From Aestuariirhabdus haliotis (GTDB lineage Bacteria; Pseudomonadota; Gammaproteobacteria; Pseudomonadales; Aestuariirhabdaceae): a DNA stretch of 64,000 bases. The notes beneath the pieces were generated by a model. That model worked only from the letters and a program-made list of their open reading frames with translations, did not search any database and was not told the origin of the DNA. The translations under genes and the position numbers were made by a program. Shown in pieces: positions 27,946 through 36,553 of this stretch (its first letter is position 1; each line of letters opens with the position of its first letter). The stretch spans positions 310,001 to 374,000 of the forward strand of contig NZ_JAKSDZ010000001.1 of NCBI RefSeq assembly GCF_023509475.1, written 5' to 3'.

Positions 27946-28208
27946 CGGACAAGGTAAAGTATCGCAAACTGCTGCGTCGATTGAAGGCTTTTCTTGATGC
28001 CGATTTTCGTATGCAGTTGCAAATGCGAGAAGATATCCAGAATGTGTTAACCAAGCTGAAGAAGCGGCAGAAAAAACTTCAGCTGATGTGCGATGAAACC
28101 TTTGATGAAGCTGCCAGGCAGCAATTTGAAGAAGAGATAGAGTTAGTCAGAGCGCAGAGGAAAAAAGGGATCGAAGTGCTTCGAGAACTGGACCGGGATC
28201 CCTCCTGA
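27942..28208 (+). CDS. Small charged coiled protein coupled to the Na/Pi transporter gene
   Basis: An 88-residue protein, very rich in Lys, Arg, Glu, Leu and Gln with heptad-like spacing (residues about 8-85), no membrane segment and one Cys. The start ATG overlaps the stop of the Na/Pi cotransporter gene (ATGA), so translation is coupled. I do not recognise the family; a role as a partner of the transporter's PhoU-like tail is only a guess from position. Confidence 0.65.
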   Translation: MTDKVKYRKLLRRLKAFLDADFRMQLQMREDIQNVLTKLKKRQKKLQLMCDETFDEAARQQFEEEIELVRAQRKKGIEVLRELDRDPS

Positions 28209-28229
28209 AAGCGCTGAAGGGAGAGCAGA

Positions 28230-29246
28230 ATGCGGATCAAATATAACGTAGCAGTGGTCGGGGCCGGACTCAGTGGCTCTCTGGTTGCCAGGCGTTTGGC
28301 CGATGCCGGATTAAAAGTCACCCTGTTTGAAAAAGATCGCAGCAGTGGCGGACGCTTGAAAAACCTGTTGCTGGACAGCCAGCCTGTCGATATCGGGGTA
28401 CCCCATCTGCCGGGTGGCTCGGAGCTGTTGACGACACTCAAACAGCAGTGGCTGGATGCGGGTGTGATAACCCCCTGGCCTGTGGATATTTACGACTTTC
28501 ACAACAATGGTGAACCTTTCACAAAGCAACAAAAAACACTCTATCTGGGCACCAATTACCAGGCTCAGGTGACCGAAGCCTTGATCCAGGATATTGACCT
28601 GGTGTGTGATACTCGAGTGATCAGTGCGGTGGCGGAAGATGGTTGGTATCTGCGTTGTGATCAGGAGGAAACCCACGGCCCCTATGATTTCCTGATCATG
28701 GCGTTGCCCGCCCCCAAAGTGGCACTGCTGTTGAAAGAGTTCCCGGGGCTGCAGGCCATGGCTCGAAATGTTCACTACATCCCCTGCTGGATGAGCGTGC
28801 TGGAATTTGAAGAGCCCCTGAATCCGGGGTTCGATGTGGCTCATGCGAGTGACCGGTTCAATGGTTTTCCCGGACAAAATCCACTCTATATGCTGATACA
28901 TCACAACAACAAACCCTCACGCAGCGCCGGGAAAGATACCTGGAGCGTTTACTGGTGTGCCCGGGAAAGTGTTGAATACAAGGATGTGAGTTCCGACGAG
29001 GTGTCCGAGCGCAGCTTACGAGCGCTGGAACAGCTACTGGATCGTCCCTTACCGGCAGCTCAGGTCCACAATCATCATTGGTTGTATTGCCAGTCTTTCG
29101 ATCAGTTGAACGAAAACAGTTATTACCTGGATAGCGATATCCATATGGGGTTATGCGGTGACTGGTTTGAGCCGGGAGGCTTGGCCGGGGCTGTGGCCAG
29201 CGCCGAAGGGTTGGCGGATGCTCTGCTGAAAACTTTGCCCAGATAA
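28230..29246 (+). CDS. FAD-dependent amine-oxidase-like protein (renalase-like)
   Basis: A 338-residue flavoprotein. Residues 6-40 form the dinucleotide-binding fold (VVGAGLSGSLVARRLADAG, then FEKDRSSGGRL) typical of the short renalase/NAD(P)-binding oxidoreductases; the C-terminal GLCGDWFEPGGLAGAVASAEGLADAL (key LCGDWF, GAVASAEGLA) closes the FAD site. Similar Pseudomonas proteins oxidise off-pathway dihydro-NAD(P) isomers; the substrate here is not known. It follows the small coiled protein by 21 bp with GGGAGAGC as ribosome site. Confidence 0.82.
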   Translation: MRIKYNVAVVGAGLSGSLVARRLADAGLKVTLFEKDRSSGGRLKNLLLDSQPVDIGVPHLPGGSELLTTLKQQWLDAGVITPWPVDIYDFHNNGEPFTKQQKTLYLGTNYQAQVTEALIQDIDLVCDTRVISAVAEDGWYLRCDQEETHGPYDFLIMALPAPKVALLLKEFPGLQAMARNVHYIPCWMSVLEFEEPLNPGFDVAHASDRFNGFPGQNPLYMLIHHNNKPSRSAGKDTWSVYWCARESVEYKDVSSDEVSERSLRALEQLLDRPLPAAQVHNHHWLYCQSFDQLNENSYYLDSDIHMGLCGDWFEPGGLAGAVASAEGLADALLKTLPR

Positions 29247-29287
29247 CGCTCAGCTTCTTCAGTTTGAAACAGGTTTGCCGGGTAGAC

Positions 29288-29325
29288 GATGGCCTGTATT
29301 GCCGAACGGGGCATGGCAGGCCATC
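29288..29325. terminator. Hairpin between convergent genes
   Basis: GATGGCCTG (29288-29296) and CAGGCCATC (29317-29325) pair perfectly around a 20-base loop. A smaller hairpin CCCTAGATTCAGGG follows (about 29336-29349). No T-run is present. The position between convergent genes suggests transcript ends. Confidence 0.45.
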
Positions 29326-29358
29326 TTGATAGAAGCCCTAGATTCAGGGCGGCGACCG

Positions 29359-29625
29359 CTAGACGCCAATGTTTTTCAACACTTCCATAACCTGACGGGT
29401 GGCGGTTGCGATCGCGGGATGACTCTCGCCAAACCGTATTGCTTCTTCCTCCAGTTTGTTTAACAGGGTTTCGGACGGCGTCTCGAGCTCCGGCTCGTTC
29501 AGCGCCTGATTGATCTCATCGGCGATTAAGCGCAATTCAGCGGTAGTGCATTCATCCACCGCCTCGACATCGTCAATCACTTTGCGCAGGTTAGTAACCT
29601 GTTCGTGCAACCGCTGTTTAGGCAT
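29359..29625 (-). CDS. DUF4404 family protein
   Basis: An 88-residue soluble, acidic, helical protein starting MPKQRLHEQVTNLR, with NKLEEEAIRFGESHPAIATA near the middle and ending VMEVLKNIGV. This matches the short DUF4404 family of gammaproteobacteria, whose function is unknown. The frame extends six codons upstream (29643), but the ATG at 29625 matches the family start and has AGAGAAGGAA upstream. Confidence 0.75.
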   Translation of the reverse strand: MPKQRLHEQVTNLRKVIDDVEAVDECTTAELRLIADEINQALNEPELETPSETLLNKLEEEAIRFGESHPAIATATRQVMEVLKNIGV

Positions 29626-29737
29626 TGTAATTCCTTCTCTCAACGTTAATCACTGTTATCATCATACGCCGAATACTGCGGGGGTTAAACGCACCACCGA
29701 CAGCAAAGAGTGTCGCATCGATAACGGGGAGAAAAAA

Positions 29738-30400
29738 ATGTCTTATCAGCACCAATGGTATCAAGGACCAAGGATCGATCTGCCATTGGGAAAAGTGGTC
29801 TGCATCGGCAGGAATTACGCCGAGCACGCGCGGGAACTGAATAATCCGATCCCTGAGCAGCCCATTCTCTTTATCAAACCGGCGACTTGCGTTGTGCCCT
29901 TGGAACAGCCACTCCAACTCCCTCAGCGTTGGGGGCCGGTGCATTATGAAACCGAATTAGCGATCCTGGTCGGGCAGCCCCTGAGTGCGGCGACGCCTAT
30001 TGAGGCGGTTGAGGCCATAGTGGGCATAGGCTTGGCGCTGGACCTGACATTGCGCGAGATGCAGTCAGAGCTTAAAGCCAAGGGTCACCCCTGGGAACGG
30101 GCTAAATCCTTTGATGGTGCCTGTCCGTTGAGTCCTTTCTTGCCGCCCGATCAGTTAGGGCCTCTGGGCGCCCTGGAATTCACCCTGGAGATCAATGGTG
30201 AGGTGCGACAGCGTGGCCACAGCGACCAGATGTTGACCGCCATTCCTCAGTTGCTGGCCCATGCCAGCGAAAGCTTTACTCTGATGCCCGGTGATGTGGT
30301 GCTGACCGGAACACCGGCCGGGGTTGGCGTGTTGCAGCAGGGGGATCAACTAGCCCTCGAGTTACAGACGCTAGGGCAATTCTTGACCCGGGTTACGTAG
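29738..30400 (+). CDS. Fumarylacetoacetate hydrolase family protein
   Basis: A 220-residue FAH-fold protein. Metal-binding and active-site parts are visible: CIGRNYAEHARELN (residues about 19-32), ETELAILVG near 68-76, GLALDLTLREMQ near 97-108, and GDVVLTGTPAGVG near 187-199. Members include acylpyruvate hydrolases and oxaloacetate tautomerases (YcgM-like, which this size suggests). ATG 29738 follows GGGGAGAAAAAA; the frame runs open upstream but the earlier part is not conserved in composition. Confidence 0.88.
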   Translation: MSYQHQWYQGPRIDLPLGKVVCIGRNYAEHARELNNPIPEQPILFIKPATCVVPLEQPLQLPQRWGPVHYETELAILVGQPLSAATPIEAVEAIVGIGLALDLTLREMQSELKAKGHPWERAKSFDGACPLSPFLPPDQLGPLGALEFTLEINGEVRQRGHSDQMLTAIPQLLAHASESFTLMPGDVVLTGTPAGVGVLQQGDQLALELQTLGQFLTRVT

Positions 30401-30593
30401 GTTTCACTCGGGGTTGCGGATACGGGAGTTGGTGGCGAGGGATTGTCTCCAGACATAGACGAGGCTTTCGTTTTACGTAGCACGGCCTCGGCTTATACGA
30501 ATACAGGAGGATTTTTCGGCGCGCTATGCTCAAGAGCCAGCATTGAGGCATCGTCGCTTGGCGGTGTGGATGCAATACCGCCATGGAGCGACA

Positions 30594-32171
30594 ATGAGCA
30601 ACGATGTACTGGCTTCCGAACCGACCAAACCGCCTGCCCCGCAGGGATCACCTCGCATAGAACGTTTTCTGAACACCATCGAATACGCGGGTAATAAACT
30701 GCCCGATCCGGCCATTTTGTTTTTATGTGCCATGATCGCTGTGTGGTTGTTGTCGGCGATACTGTCCCAATTTTCTCTCGATTTGATCCATCCTGCCTCT
30801 GGGGAAGTGGTTGCGGTCACTAACCTGTTAACCGGTGAACGACTGGCCGAGTTTCTCTCCTCTATGGTGACCACCTTCACCAGTTTTGCCCCCCTAGGCA
30901 TTGTGCTGGTGGCGATGTTGGGGGTCGGTGTGGCCGAACAATCGGGCTTTATCAATACCGGGCTGAAAAAGCTGCTCAGTATTACCTCCCCTCGATTTTT
31001 AACCCCGACACTGGTTTTGGTGGCGATCATGAGCCACACCGCAGCCGATGCCGGTTATGTGCTGGTGATACCGCTGGGAGCGATCATCTTCCAGGCGGCT
31101 GGTCGGCACCCTCTGGCGGGTATTGCCGCGGCCTTTGCCGGAGTCTCCGGTGGTTTTGCGGCCAATTTTATTCCCTCGGGTATCGATCCCCTGTTGCAGG
31201 GCTTTACCCAGTCTGCGGCGCAAATTCTTGATCCGGACTATCTGGTTAACCCGCTCAGTAATATCTTCTTCACCGGAGTGTCATCGGTCCTGATCGTGTT
31301 ACTGGGATGGTACGTGACCGATAAAATTGTTGAGCCGAGATTATCGAAAGTAGCCGTTGATGCCGATGCCCGTGAAGGGGATGATCTGAGTGGCTATAGC
31401 CAGCGGGAGAGCAGTGCATTCCGTTGGGCTGTACTGGCCATGGCTGCAGGCATTGGCTTGCTGGTGTTCGCGGCTTGGCCGGAAACCTCGCCTTTACGCT
31501 CACAAGCGGGCGAATTGACCGCTTTCTCGGCACCACTGATGCAGTCGATTGTGCCGTTGATCTTCCTGCTGTTTGTGATTCCTGGTGTTGTATATGGCCT
31601 GCGCTCAGGTACCTTCAAACGCGCCAGCGATGTCATCGACGCGATGAGCAACACCATGAACACCATGGGTTCCTACATGGTCATGGCTTTCTTCTGCGCC
31701 CTGTTTATCAAGGCCTTCGCCGACTCAAACCTGGGGGCGGTGATAGCCCTGAGCGGTGCCGAATTACTGCAATCTCTTGAGTTGTCCGGGGGCGTGACCA
31801 TTGTCGGGCTGATCTTTCTGGTGGCTTTCGTCAACCTGATAGTGGGGTCAGCATCGGCTAAATGGGCTCTTATCGGACCGGTTCTGGTGCCCATGTTGAT
31901 GGCAGTGGGGATTTCTCCGGAGCTGACTCAGGCGGCGTACCGTGTCGGTGACTCGGCTTCCAATATCATTACCCCGTTGATGGTCTACTTCCCGCTGGTG
32001 GTGGTGTATTGCCAGCGCTACGTGAAGAACACGGGGATCGGGACGCTGGTGTCCATGATGTTGCCTTATTCGGTCACCTTCCTGATTTTCTGGCCACTGT
32101 TTCTGCTGGCTTACTGGGGACTGGGGCTGCCACTGGGTATTCAGGCGCCCTATGGTTATCCGGCACCCTGA
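30594..32171 (+). CDS. AbgT family transporter
   Basis: A 525-residue membrane protein with about 12 hydrophobic segments. Family features are the N-terminal RIERFLNTIEYAGNKLPDPAILF (key GNKLPDP), the SHTAADAGYVLVIPL segment near residue 148, and VGSASAKWALIGPVLVPM near 415. AbgT proteins import p-aminobenzoyl-glutamate, and MtrF/YdaH homologues export sulfonamides and p-aminobenzoate. No amidohydrolase gene is next to it, so importer or exporter cannot be decided. ATG 30594 has GGAG six bases upstream. Confidence 0.88.
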   Translation: MSNDVLASEPTKPPAPQGSPRIERFLNTIEYAGNKLPDPAILFLCAMIAVWLLSAILSQFSLDLIHPASGEVVAVTNLLTGERLAEFLSSMVTTFTSFAPLGIVLVAMLGVGVAEQSGFINTGLKKLLSITSPRFLTPTLVLVAIMSHTAADAGYVLVIPLGAIIFQAAGRHPLAGIAAAFAGVSGGFAANFIPSGIDPLLQGFTQSAAQILDPDYLVNPLSNIFFTGVSSVLIVLLGWYVTDKIVEPRLSKVAVDADAREGDDLSGYSQRESSAFRWAVLAMAAGIGLLVFAAWPETSPLRSQAGELTAFSAPLMQSIVPLIFLLFVIPGVVYGLRSGTFKRASDVIDAMSNTMNTMGSYMVMAFFCALFIKAFADSNLGAVIALSGAELLQSLELSGGVTIVGLIFLVAFVNLIVGSASAKWALIGPVLVPMLMAVGISPELTQAAYRVGDSASNIITPLMVYFPLVVVYCQRYVKNTGIGTLVSMMLPYSVTFLIFWPLFLLAYWGLGLPLGIQAPYGYPAP

Positions 32172-32197
32172 TCTTGACTGGAAAACGACCGGAATAA

Positions 32198-32236
32198 CAA
32201 CAAACCCGCACTGACTGATTAGGCGCGGGTTTGTTG
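32198..32236 (+). terminator. Hairpin after the AbgT-family gene
   Basis: CAACAAACCCGC (32198-32209) pairs perfectly with GCGGGTTTGTTG (32225-32236), a 12-pair stem. The tail is not T-rich, though the stem's own right arm is U-rich in RNA; likely a transcript end or stabiliser. Confidence 0.55.
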
Positions 32237-32346
32237 ACAGTCGTCAATAGATGCCCTGTCTGGGCTGGCAGCTGCCCATTTGTCGGACCAGAATAAGAAC
32301 TATCCTTTAACAAACCTGTGGCAGGAAGGCTGCCGGGAGTGAACCT

Positions 32347-32910
32347 ATGCAACAGCTAATCGAACGTTTATACGAAGACCATAAACACCTGAGCCGTGTG
32401 ATTAACTGTCTGCAGAAAGAGATGTACGGCTTTTCGGGTGGCCCGGATGCGCCGGATATGTCGGTGATCCTGGATGCCATGGACTACATTCGTAATTACC
32501 CCGATGCCTTTCATCATCCACTGGAAGACCGCATCTATGCGCAGATGGAATCGCGCATAAGCGATACTGAGTTGTTGCAAATGCTGCAGCGGATCGAGTT
32601 ACAGCATCATCAACTGCATGCCCTGAGCACCCGCTTGCAGAATGACTTCCATGCCATTGCTAACGATCAGGCGATGCCGGTTGAACGCCTGTTGAATGAC
32701 TTCCAGGCCTACCACGAGTTGATAGCCGAACACATGAAGTGTGAAAACCGCTACCTGATACCGGCGATCGAACAGTATCTGCAGCCGGAAGAGCTGGAAG
32801 CGATCCGCGAAGAGCTGGATGCCCGACCCGACCCCATGTTTGGTGGCCAATTGCTGGCCCAGTATGAGGGACTGTATAAGTATCTGATCGAAAGCGAACA
32901 GGCCGCCTAG
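32347..32910 (+). CDS. Hemerythrin-like protein
   Basis: A 187-residue protein with the four-helix iron-site pattern: H12/H14 (DHKHLS), H56-H57 with E60 (FHHPLED), H87-H88-H91 (HHQLH), H123 (YHELI) and H129 with E133 (EHMKCE). Hemerythrin-like proteins bind oxygen, nitric oxide or iron through a di-iron centre, or act in stress protection. It appears to be a single-gene unit; GGGAGTG precedes the start. Confidence 0.85.
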   Translation: MQQLIERLYEDHKHLSRVINCLQKEMYGFSGGPDAPDMSVILDAMDYIRNYPDAFHHPLEDRIYAQMESRISDTELLQMLQRIELQHHQLHALSTRLQNDFHAIANDQAMPVERLLNDFQAYHELIAEHMKCENRYLIPAIEQYLQPEELEAIREELDARPDPMFGGQLLAQYEGLYKYLIESEQAA

Positions 32911-33000
32911 GGGGTTGGCTTTCTGGCTGCGTTGTCCCGAGCCGGTGTTTACTTGGCTTGCTAGGTCAAAATGGCCATCAAGCGCCTGCCAATCGAGAGC

Positions 33001-34269
33001 TTACTCCGCGGCAGAAGCCAGGGCTTGCAAGCTCAGGCCACGCTCCAGCCGGGTCAGCCAGGCCGATGACAACACAAAGTAACCCAGTAGCCAGATCCAC
33101 TCGGTGGTGGAAAAGCTGAGCTGATCCAGGGCGACTAGCAGCACTGCGCTGGCGGCACTCAGTGCCATACGCCACTTTTCATGTTTAACGAATCCTTCCC
33201 GGCCCTCCAGCATATAACCGATGCAAAACAGGCTGTAGCCCTGCAACGCCGTCAGCAGCCCGGTAAACCACAGAGGGTGCAGGTGACTGACCGCCATGAT
33301 CCAGGTCGTGAAAACGATCATCACCAGGAACTGAAACATCAGGTAGACCGTTAACGCAGAGGGAATTCGTGTATCGAAGGGTGTGAAGTTATCCAGATCG
33401 GTGCGCTTCAGAGGGTAACGCTCAGCGACATCGGCAGGGCGCCAGCCCGTGGGACGCACCCAGATGGATAGTCGGTCCTGCCAGCGAGTCGCGTGACGGG
33501 CGTCCTGCAGCATCTGTACATAATGTTGCAGATTGGCCCACAGTGGGTTCCAGCTGGCCAGGGGTTTGCGTACGCCATAGATAATTTTTTCCTCGTCACT
33601 CTCTTCGGCAAAGGTGCCGAGCAGCCGATCCCAGATAATAAAGACGCCGCCGTAGTTACGGTCCAGGTAACGGCTGTTCTGGGCGTGGTGCACGCGATGG
33701 TTGGAGGGGGTGACGAAGATCCATTCCAGCCAGCCCAGCTTGGGAATGTGGCGGGTATGAACCCAGAATTGATACAGCAGATTAGCCGCCGCGACCACCG
33801 CAAAAACCAGCGGCGGAACTCCCGCCAGTGCCATCGGCAGGAAGAAAATCCAGCCGAAAACAAACCCGGAACTGGTTTGTCGCAGCGCGGTGGTCAGATT
33901 GTACTCTTCGCTCTGATGGTGCACCGAATGGGCCGCCCAGAGAATATTGATCTCGTGCCCCAGTCGATGCGCCCAGTAATAGCAAAAATCGTAAGCCACG
34001 AAGGCTGCAAGCCAAAGCCATAGGCTGTCACTGTTCCACTGTGCCAGGCTGAATTGCTCATAGGCCAGCAGATAGATAGCCAACGTCAGCGTCTTGCTCA
34101 GAACCCCCGAGGTAATACTGAACATGCCGGCGCTGAGACTGTTGATGCCATCATTAATGCGGTAGTAATCACGTTGGCGCAGCCAGCCGGCGATCAGTTC
34201 GATCAGAATTAGGCCAAAGAAAACGGGAATGGCGTACACGATATAGTTCATTGGCGCGTCAGTATTCAT
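33001..34269 (-). CDS. Sterol desaturase / fatty acid hydroxylase family membrane protein
   Basis: A 422-residue membrane enzyme with the di-iron His motifs of the superfamily: a first HxxxH (HRLGH), HSVHH followed by QSEEYN, and SNHRVHHAQNSRYLD. Several helices precede the motifs and a C-terminal region of about 120 residues adds four more hydrophobic segments, making it longer than the minimal family. Such enzymes hydroxylate or desaturate lipid substrates. The frame is open to 34365, but MNTDAPMNYIVY at 34269 begins the first helix. It is divergent from the dienelactone hydrolase. Confidence 0.82.
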   Translation of the reverse strand: MNTDAPMNYIVYAIPVFFGLILIELIAGWLRQRDYYRINDGINSLSAGMFSITSGVLSKTLTLAIYLLAYEQFSLAQWNSDSLWLWLAAFVAYDFCYYWAHRLGHEINILWAAHSVHHQSEEYNLTTALRQTSSGFVFGWIFFLPMALAGVPPLVFAVVAAANLLYQFWVHTRHIPKLGWLEWIFVTPSNHRVHHAQNSRYLDRNYGGVFIIWDRLLGTFAEESDEEKIIYGVRKPLASWNPLWANLQHYVQMLQDARHATRWQDRLSIWVRPTGWRPADVAERYPLKRTDLDNFTPFDTRIPSALTVYLMFQFLVMIVFTTWIMAVSHLHPLWFTGLLTALQGYSLFCIGYMLEGREGFVKHEKWRMALSAASAVLLVALDQLSFSTTEWIWLLGYFVLSSAWLTRLERGLSLQALASAAE

Positions 34270-34436
34270 AATGCTCTCGACAGGGCTGTTTATTATTATA
34301 GTGTTGACGACCCGCCAAAGCAGGCTCGTTTCACTCAACTTGCAGGATATGTTAGCGTCACTCAATACGTCATCGGTAGTCTGAAGCTACCCTAATTACT
34401 CTCTGATAATGACAGTACGTGCATGGATTCGCGATT

Positions 34437-35273
34437 ATGAAAACACTTTCTCTGTGGAAACTGTTGTTATTGATGTTGCTACTGATGGCCGTGGCCATTG
34501 CCGTGTATGGCTGGCCCTACCGTAACGCGATCTTCGTTACGCCCAAAAGTGGCGAACAGATCGCCGCTGAGCTGACCCCCTACTTCCAACTGTTCAAGCC
34601 AGAGGGGAAAGGGCCCTTTCCTGCGGTTGCCGTCTTTCATGGCTGTGCTGGTCCCGAGGCCGACCTGTCTTTGCCGCGGGCTGCCTGGCTAACCCGTCAG
34701 GGGTACGTAGCCTTGCTGGTGGACAGCTTCACAGGGCGAGGTTATCAGCGCAGTGATGTTTGCAGCGGTACCCGCTTCTGGGGTAATCAGCGAGTAGCGG
34801 ACGTCTATGCAGCGCTGTCCTACCTGCGGGATCAACCCGAGGTGGATGGGGATAATCTGGCCTTGCTGGGTTATTCCCATGGTGGCTGGACCTTGCTCGA
34901 TGCTCTGGCTTACGACGATGAGCGTCCAATCGGGGCCTTGCAGGCAACCCCGGGTGGTTTGCGAGGGGTCAAGGCCGTGGTGGCTTATTACCCCTATTGC
35001 GAATTCCCTGCGCATTCGGCGACCGGCTGGAAAGCCAATATACCGGTACTTGGGTTGTTGGCCGGACAGGATTCCGTGGTCGATGTGGAGGCTTGTTTGC
35101 GGTTGTTTGAGCGGATGCAGGCAGAAAACAAAGCATTGGACTATGAACTCTATGCCCAGGCCGAGCATGTTTTTGATGCCGAGAGTCGACCCGACTATTA
35201 CGATCCTGTCGCGGCCAACAAGGCATTGCAGGTGATGGCTGATTTTCTCGAGCGTCAGCTGGCAAGTAATTGA
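34437..35273 (+). CDS. Dienelactone hydrolase family protein, membrane-anchored
   Basis: A 278-residue alpha/beta hydrolase with an N-terminal hydrophobic segment (LWKLLLLMLLLMAVAIAVYG, residues 5-24) that acts as anchor or uncleaved signal. The nucleophile elbow in the family position is GYSHGG, and the oxyanion region reads FHGCAG; an Asp (GQDSVVD) and late His (AEHVFDAESRP) complete the triad. The gene starts either at ATG 34437 or six codons earlier at 34419; the first is preferred for the signal. The substrate is unknown. Confidence 0.8.
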   Translation: MKTLSLWKLLLLMLLLMAVAIAVYGWPYRNAIFVTPKSGEQIAAELTPYFQLFKPEGKGPFPAVAVFHGCAGPEADLSLPRAAWLTRQGYVALLVDSFTGRGYQRSDVCSGTRFWGNQRVADVYAALSYLRDQPEVDGDNLALLGYSHGGWTLLDALAYDDERPIGALQATPGGLRGVKAVVAYYPYCEFPAHSATGWKANIPVLGLLAGQDSVVDVEACLRLFERMQAENKALDYELYAQAEHVFDAESRPDYYDPVAANKALQVMADFLERQLASN

Positions 35274-35294
35274 TAACAGTGAAGGAGAATTGCC

Positions 35295-35948
35295 ATGGGC
35301 AAACGCGTAGCGGTTATTCTATCAGGGTGTGGAGTGTTCGATGGTTCCGAAATCTATGAGTCGGTTATTACCTTGTTGCGACTCGATAGCAGCGGTAGCA
35401 GTTACCAGTGTTTTGCCCCGGATATTCCCCAGTACCATGTGATCAATCACCTGACCGGTGAAGAGATGCCGGAACAGCGCAATGTGCTGATAGAGGCCGC
35501 ACGCCTGGCCCGGGGAGACATTAAAGCACTCAGGGATCTGGACGCCGACCTGTTCGATGCCCTGATTGTTCCCGGGGGGTTCGGTGCGGCCAAAAACCTG
35601 TCCGATTTTGCCGTTAAAGGCAGTGAATTGAACGTCTTGCCCGAATTGCAGCGGGTGGTGACAGACTTCCACGAGTCGAGCAAGCCGGTGGGGTTGGTCT
35701 GCATAGCTCCGGCGATGGCAGGAAAACTCTTTGCCAAGGGGGTTACCTGTACCATTGGTGACGATGCCGATACCGCCTCCGCGATCGAAGCAACCGGTGC
35801 CGTGCATCAAGACTGTGGCGTCGATGGCATTATCGTTGACGAAACATTTCGCTTAGTGACGACACCGGCCTATATGTTGGCGGGTCGACTCACGGAAGCG
35901 GCCAGCGGAATTAATCAGTTGGTCGATAAAGTTCTGGAGATGGCGTGA
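35295..35948 (+). CDS. elbB: ElbB-like glyoxalase of the DJ-1/PfpI superfamily
   Basis: A 217-residue protein beginning GKRVAVILSGCGVFDGSEI, the hallmark of ElbB (YhbL). The nucleophile Cys lies in VGLVCIAPAM near residue 140, and PGGFGAAKNLSDFA precedes it. E. coli ElbB has weak glyoxalase activity and was first linked to isoprenoid biosynthesis. The ribosome site AAGGAGAA is strong, and the gene begins 21 bp after the hydrolase. Confidence 0.92.
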   Translation: MGKRVAVILSGCGVFDGSEIYESVITLLRLDSSGSSYQCFAPDIPQYHVINHLTGEEMPEQRNVLIEAARLARGDIKALRDLDADLFDALIVPGGFGAAKNLSDFAVKGSELNVLPELQRVVTDFHESSKPVGLVCIAPAMAGKLFAKGVTCTIGDDADTASAIEATGAVHQDCGVDGIIVDETFRLVTTPAYMLAGRLTEAASGINQLVDKVLEMA

Positions 35949-35976
35949 TGCGCGTTGTCCCGTTAAAGGAAAAACT

Positions 35977-36444
35977 ATGAATGAAGTAGAAGAGTTCCTA
36001 CCCGAAATCCGCCAGGCGGTGATCGATTTTATGAACCGGGTTCCTTTTAACAAGGTAGTCGGTTTTACGCTGACCGATATCACCCCGGAAAAGGTCACCA
36101 TGACGTTGCCCATGCGCCCGGAGCTGGTGGGTAATTTTATTACCGGTATCCTCCACGGTGGGGTGATTTCGTCGATGATTGATGTGGCGGGTGGTGCCAT
36201 GTCCCTGGTTGGGGCCTTTCGTAAACTGGAACATTTACCGCTGGAAGAGCGTGTACAGCGTTTGTCTAAAATCGGCACCATCGATCTGCGTGTCGATTAT
36301 TTGAAACCCGGACGAGGTGAGCGATTTGAGGTGGAAGCGACCCTGCTGAGAGCCGGGAACAAGGTAGCGGTAACACGGGCCGAATTTTTTAATGACAAGG
36401 GAGAACTCTGTGCCGTAGGTACCGGAACCTATCTCTGCGGTTAA
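35977..36444 (+). CDS. YigI/PaaI-like hotdog thioesterase
   Basis: A 155-residue hotdog-fold protein with the PaaI-type core LHGGVISSMIDVAGGAMSLVG (key HGGVISSMID), where His-Gly-Gly and Asp mark the active site. It hydrolyses an acyl-CoA of unknown chain. It follows elbB by 28 bp with AAAGGAAAA as ribosome site and may form an operon with it. Confidence 0.82.
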   Translation: MNEVEEFLPEIRQAVIDFMNRVPFNKVVGFTLTDITPEKVTMTLPMRPELVGNFITGILHGGVISSMIDVAGGAMSLVGAFRKLEHLPLEERVQRLSKIGTIDLRVDYLKPGRGERFEVEATLLRAGNKVAVTRAEFFNDKGELCAVGTGTYLCG

Positions 36445-36553
36445 CTACCCTGGCCCAGAGTAATCAGTCGCTTCGGTATGATTTTCAACCGTCATGAAAA
36501 CAGTTGAGCAGTGATACCCTGATCTTAGGAGGGCACTGTACGAGGAAAGCTGT

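Noticed and set aside
33493-34023. Plus-strand frame of 176 codons opposite the desaturase gene
   Set aside because: Antisense shadow; the minus strand carries the conserved His motifs.
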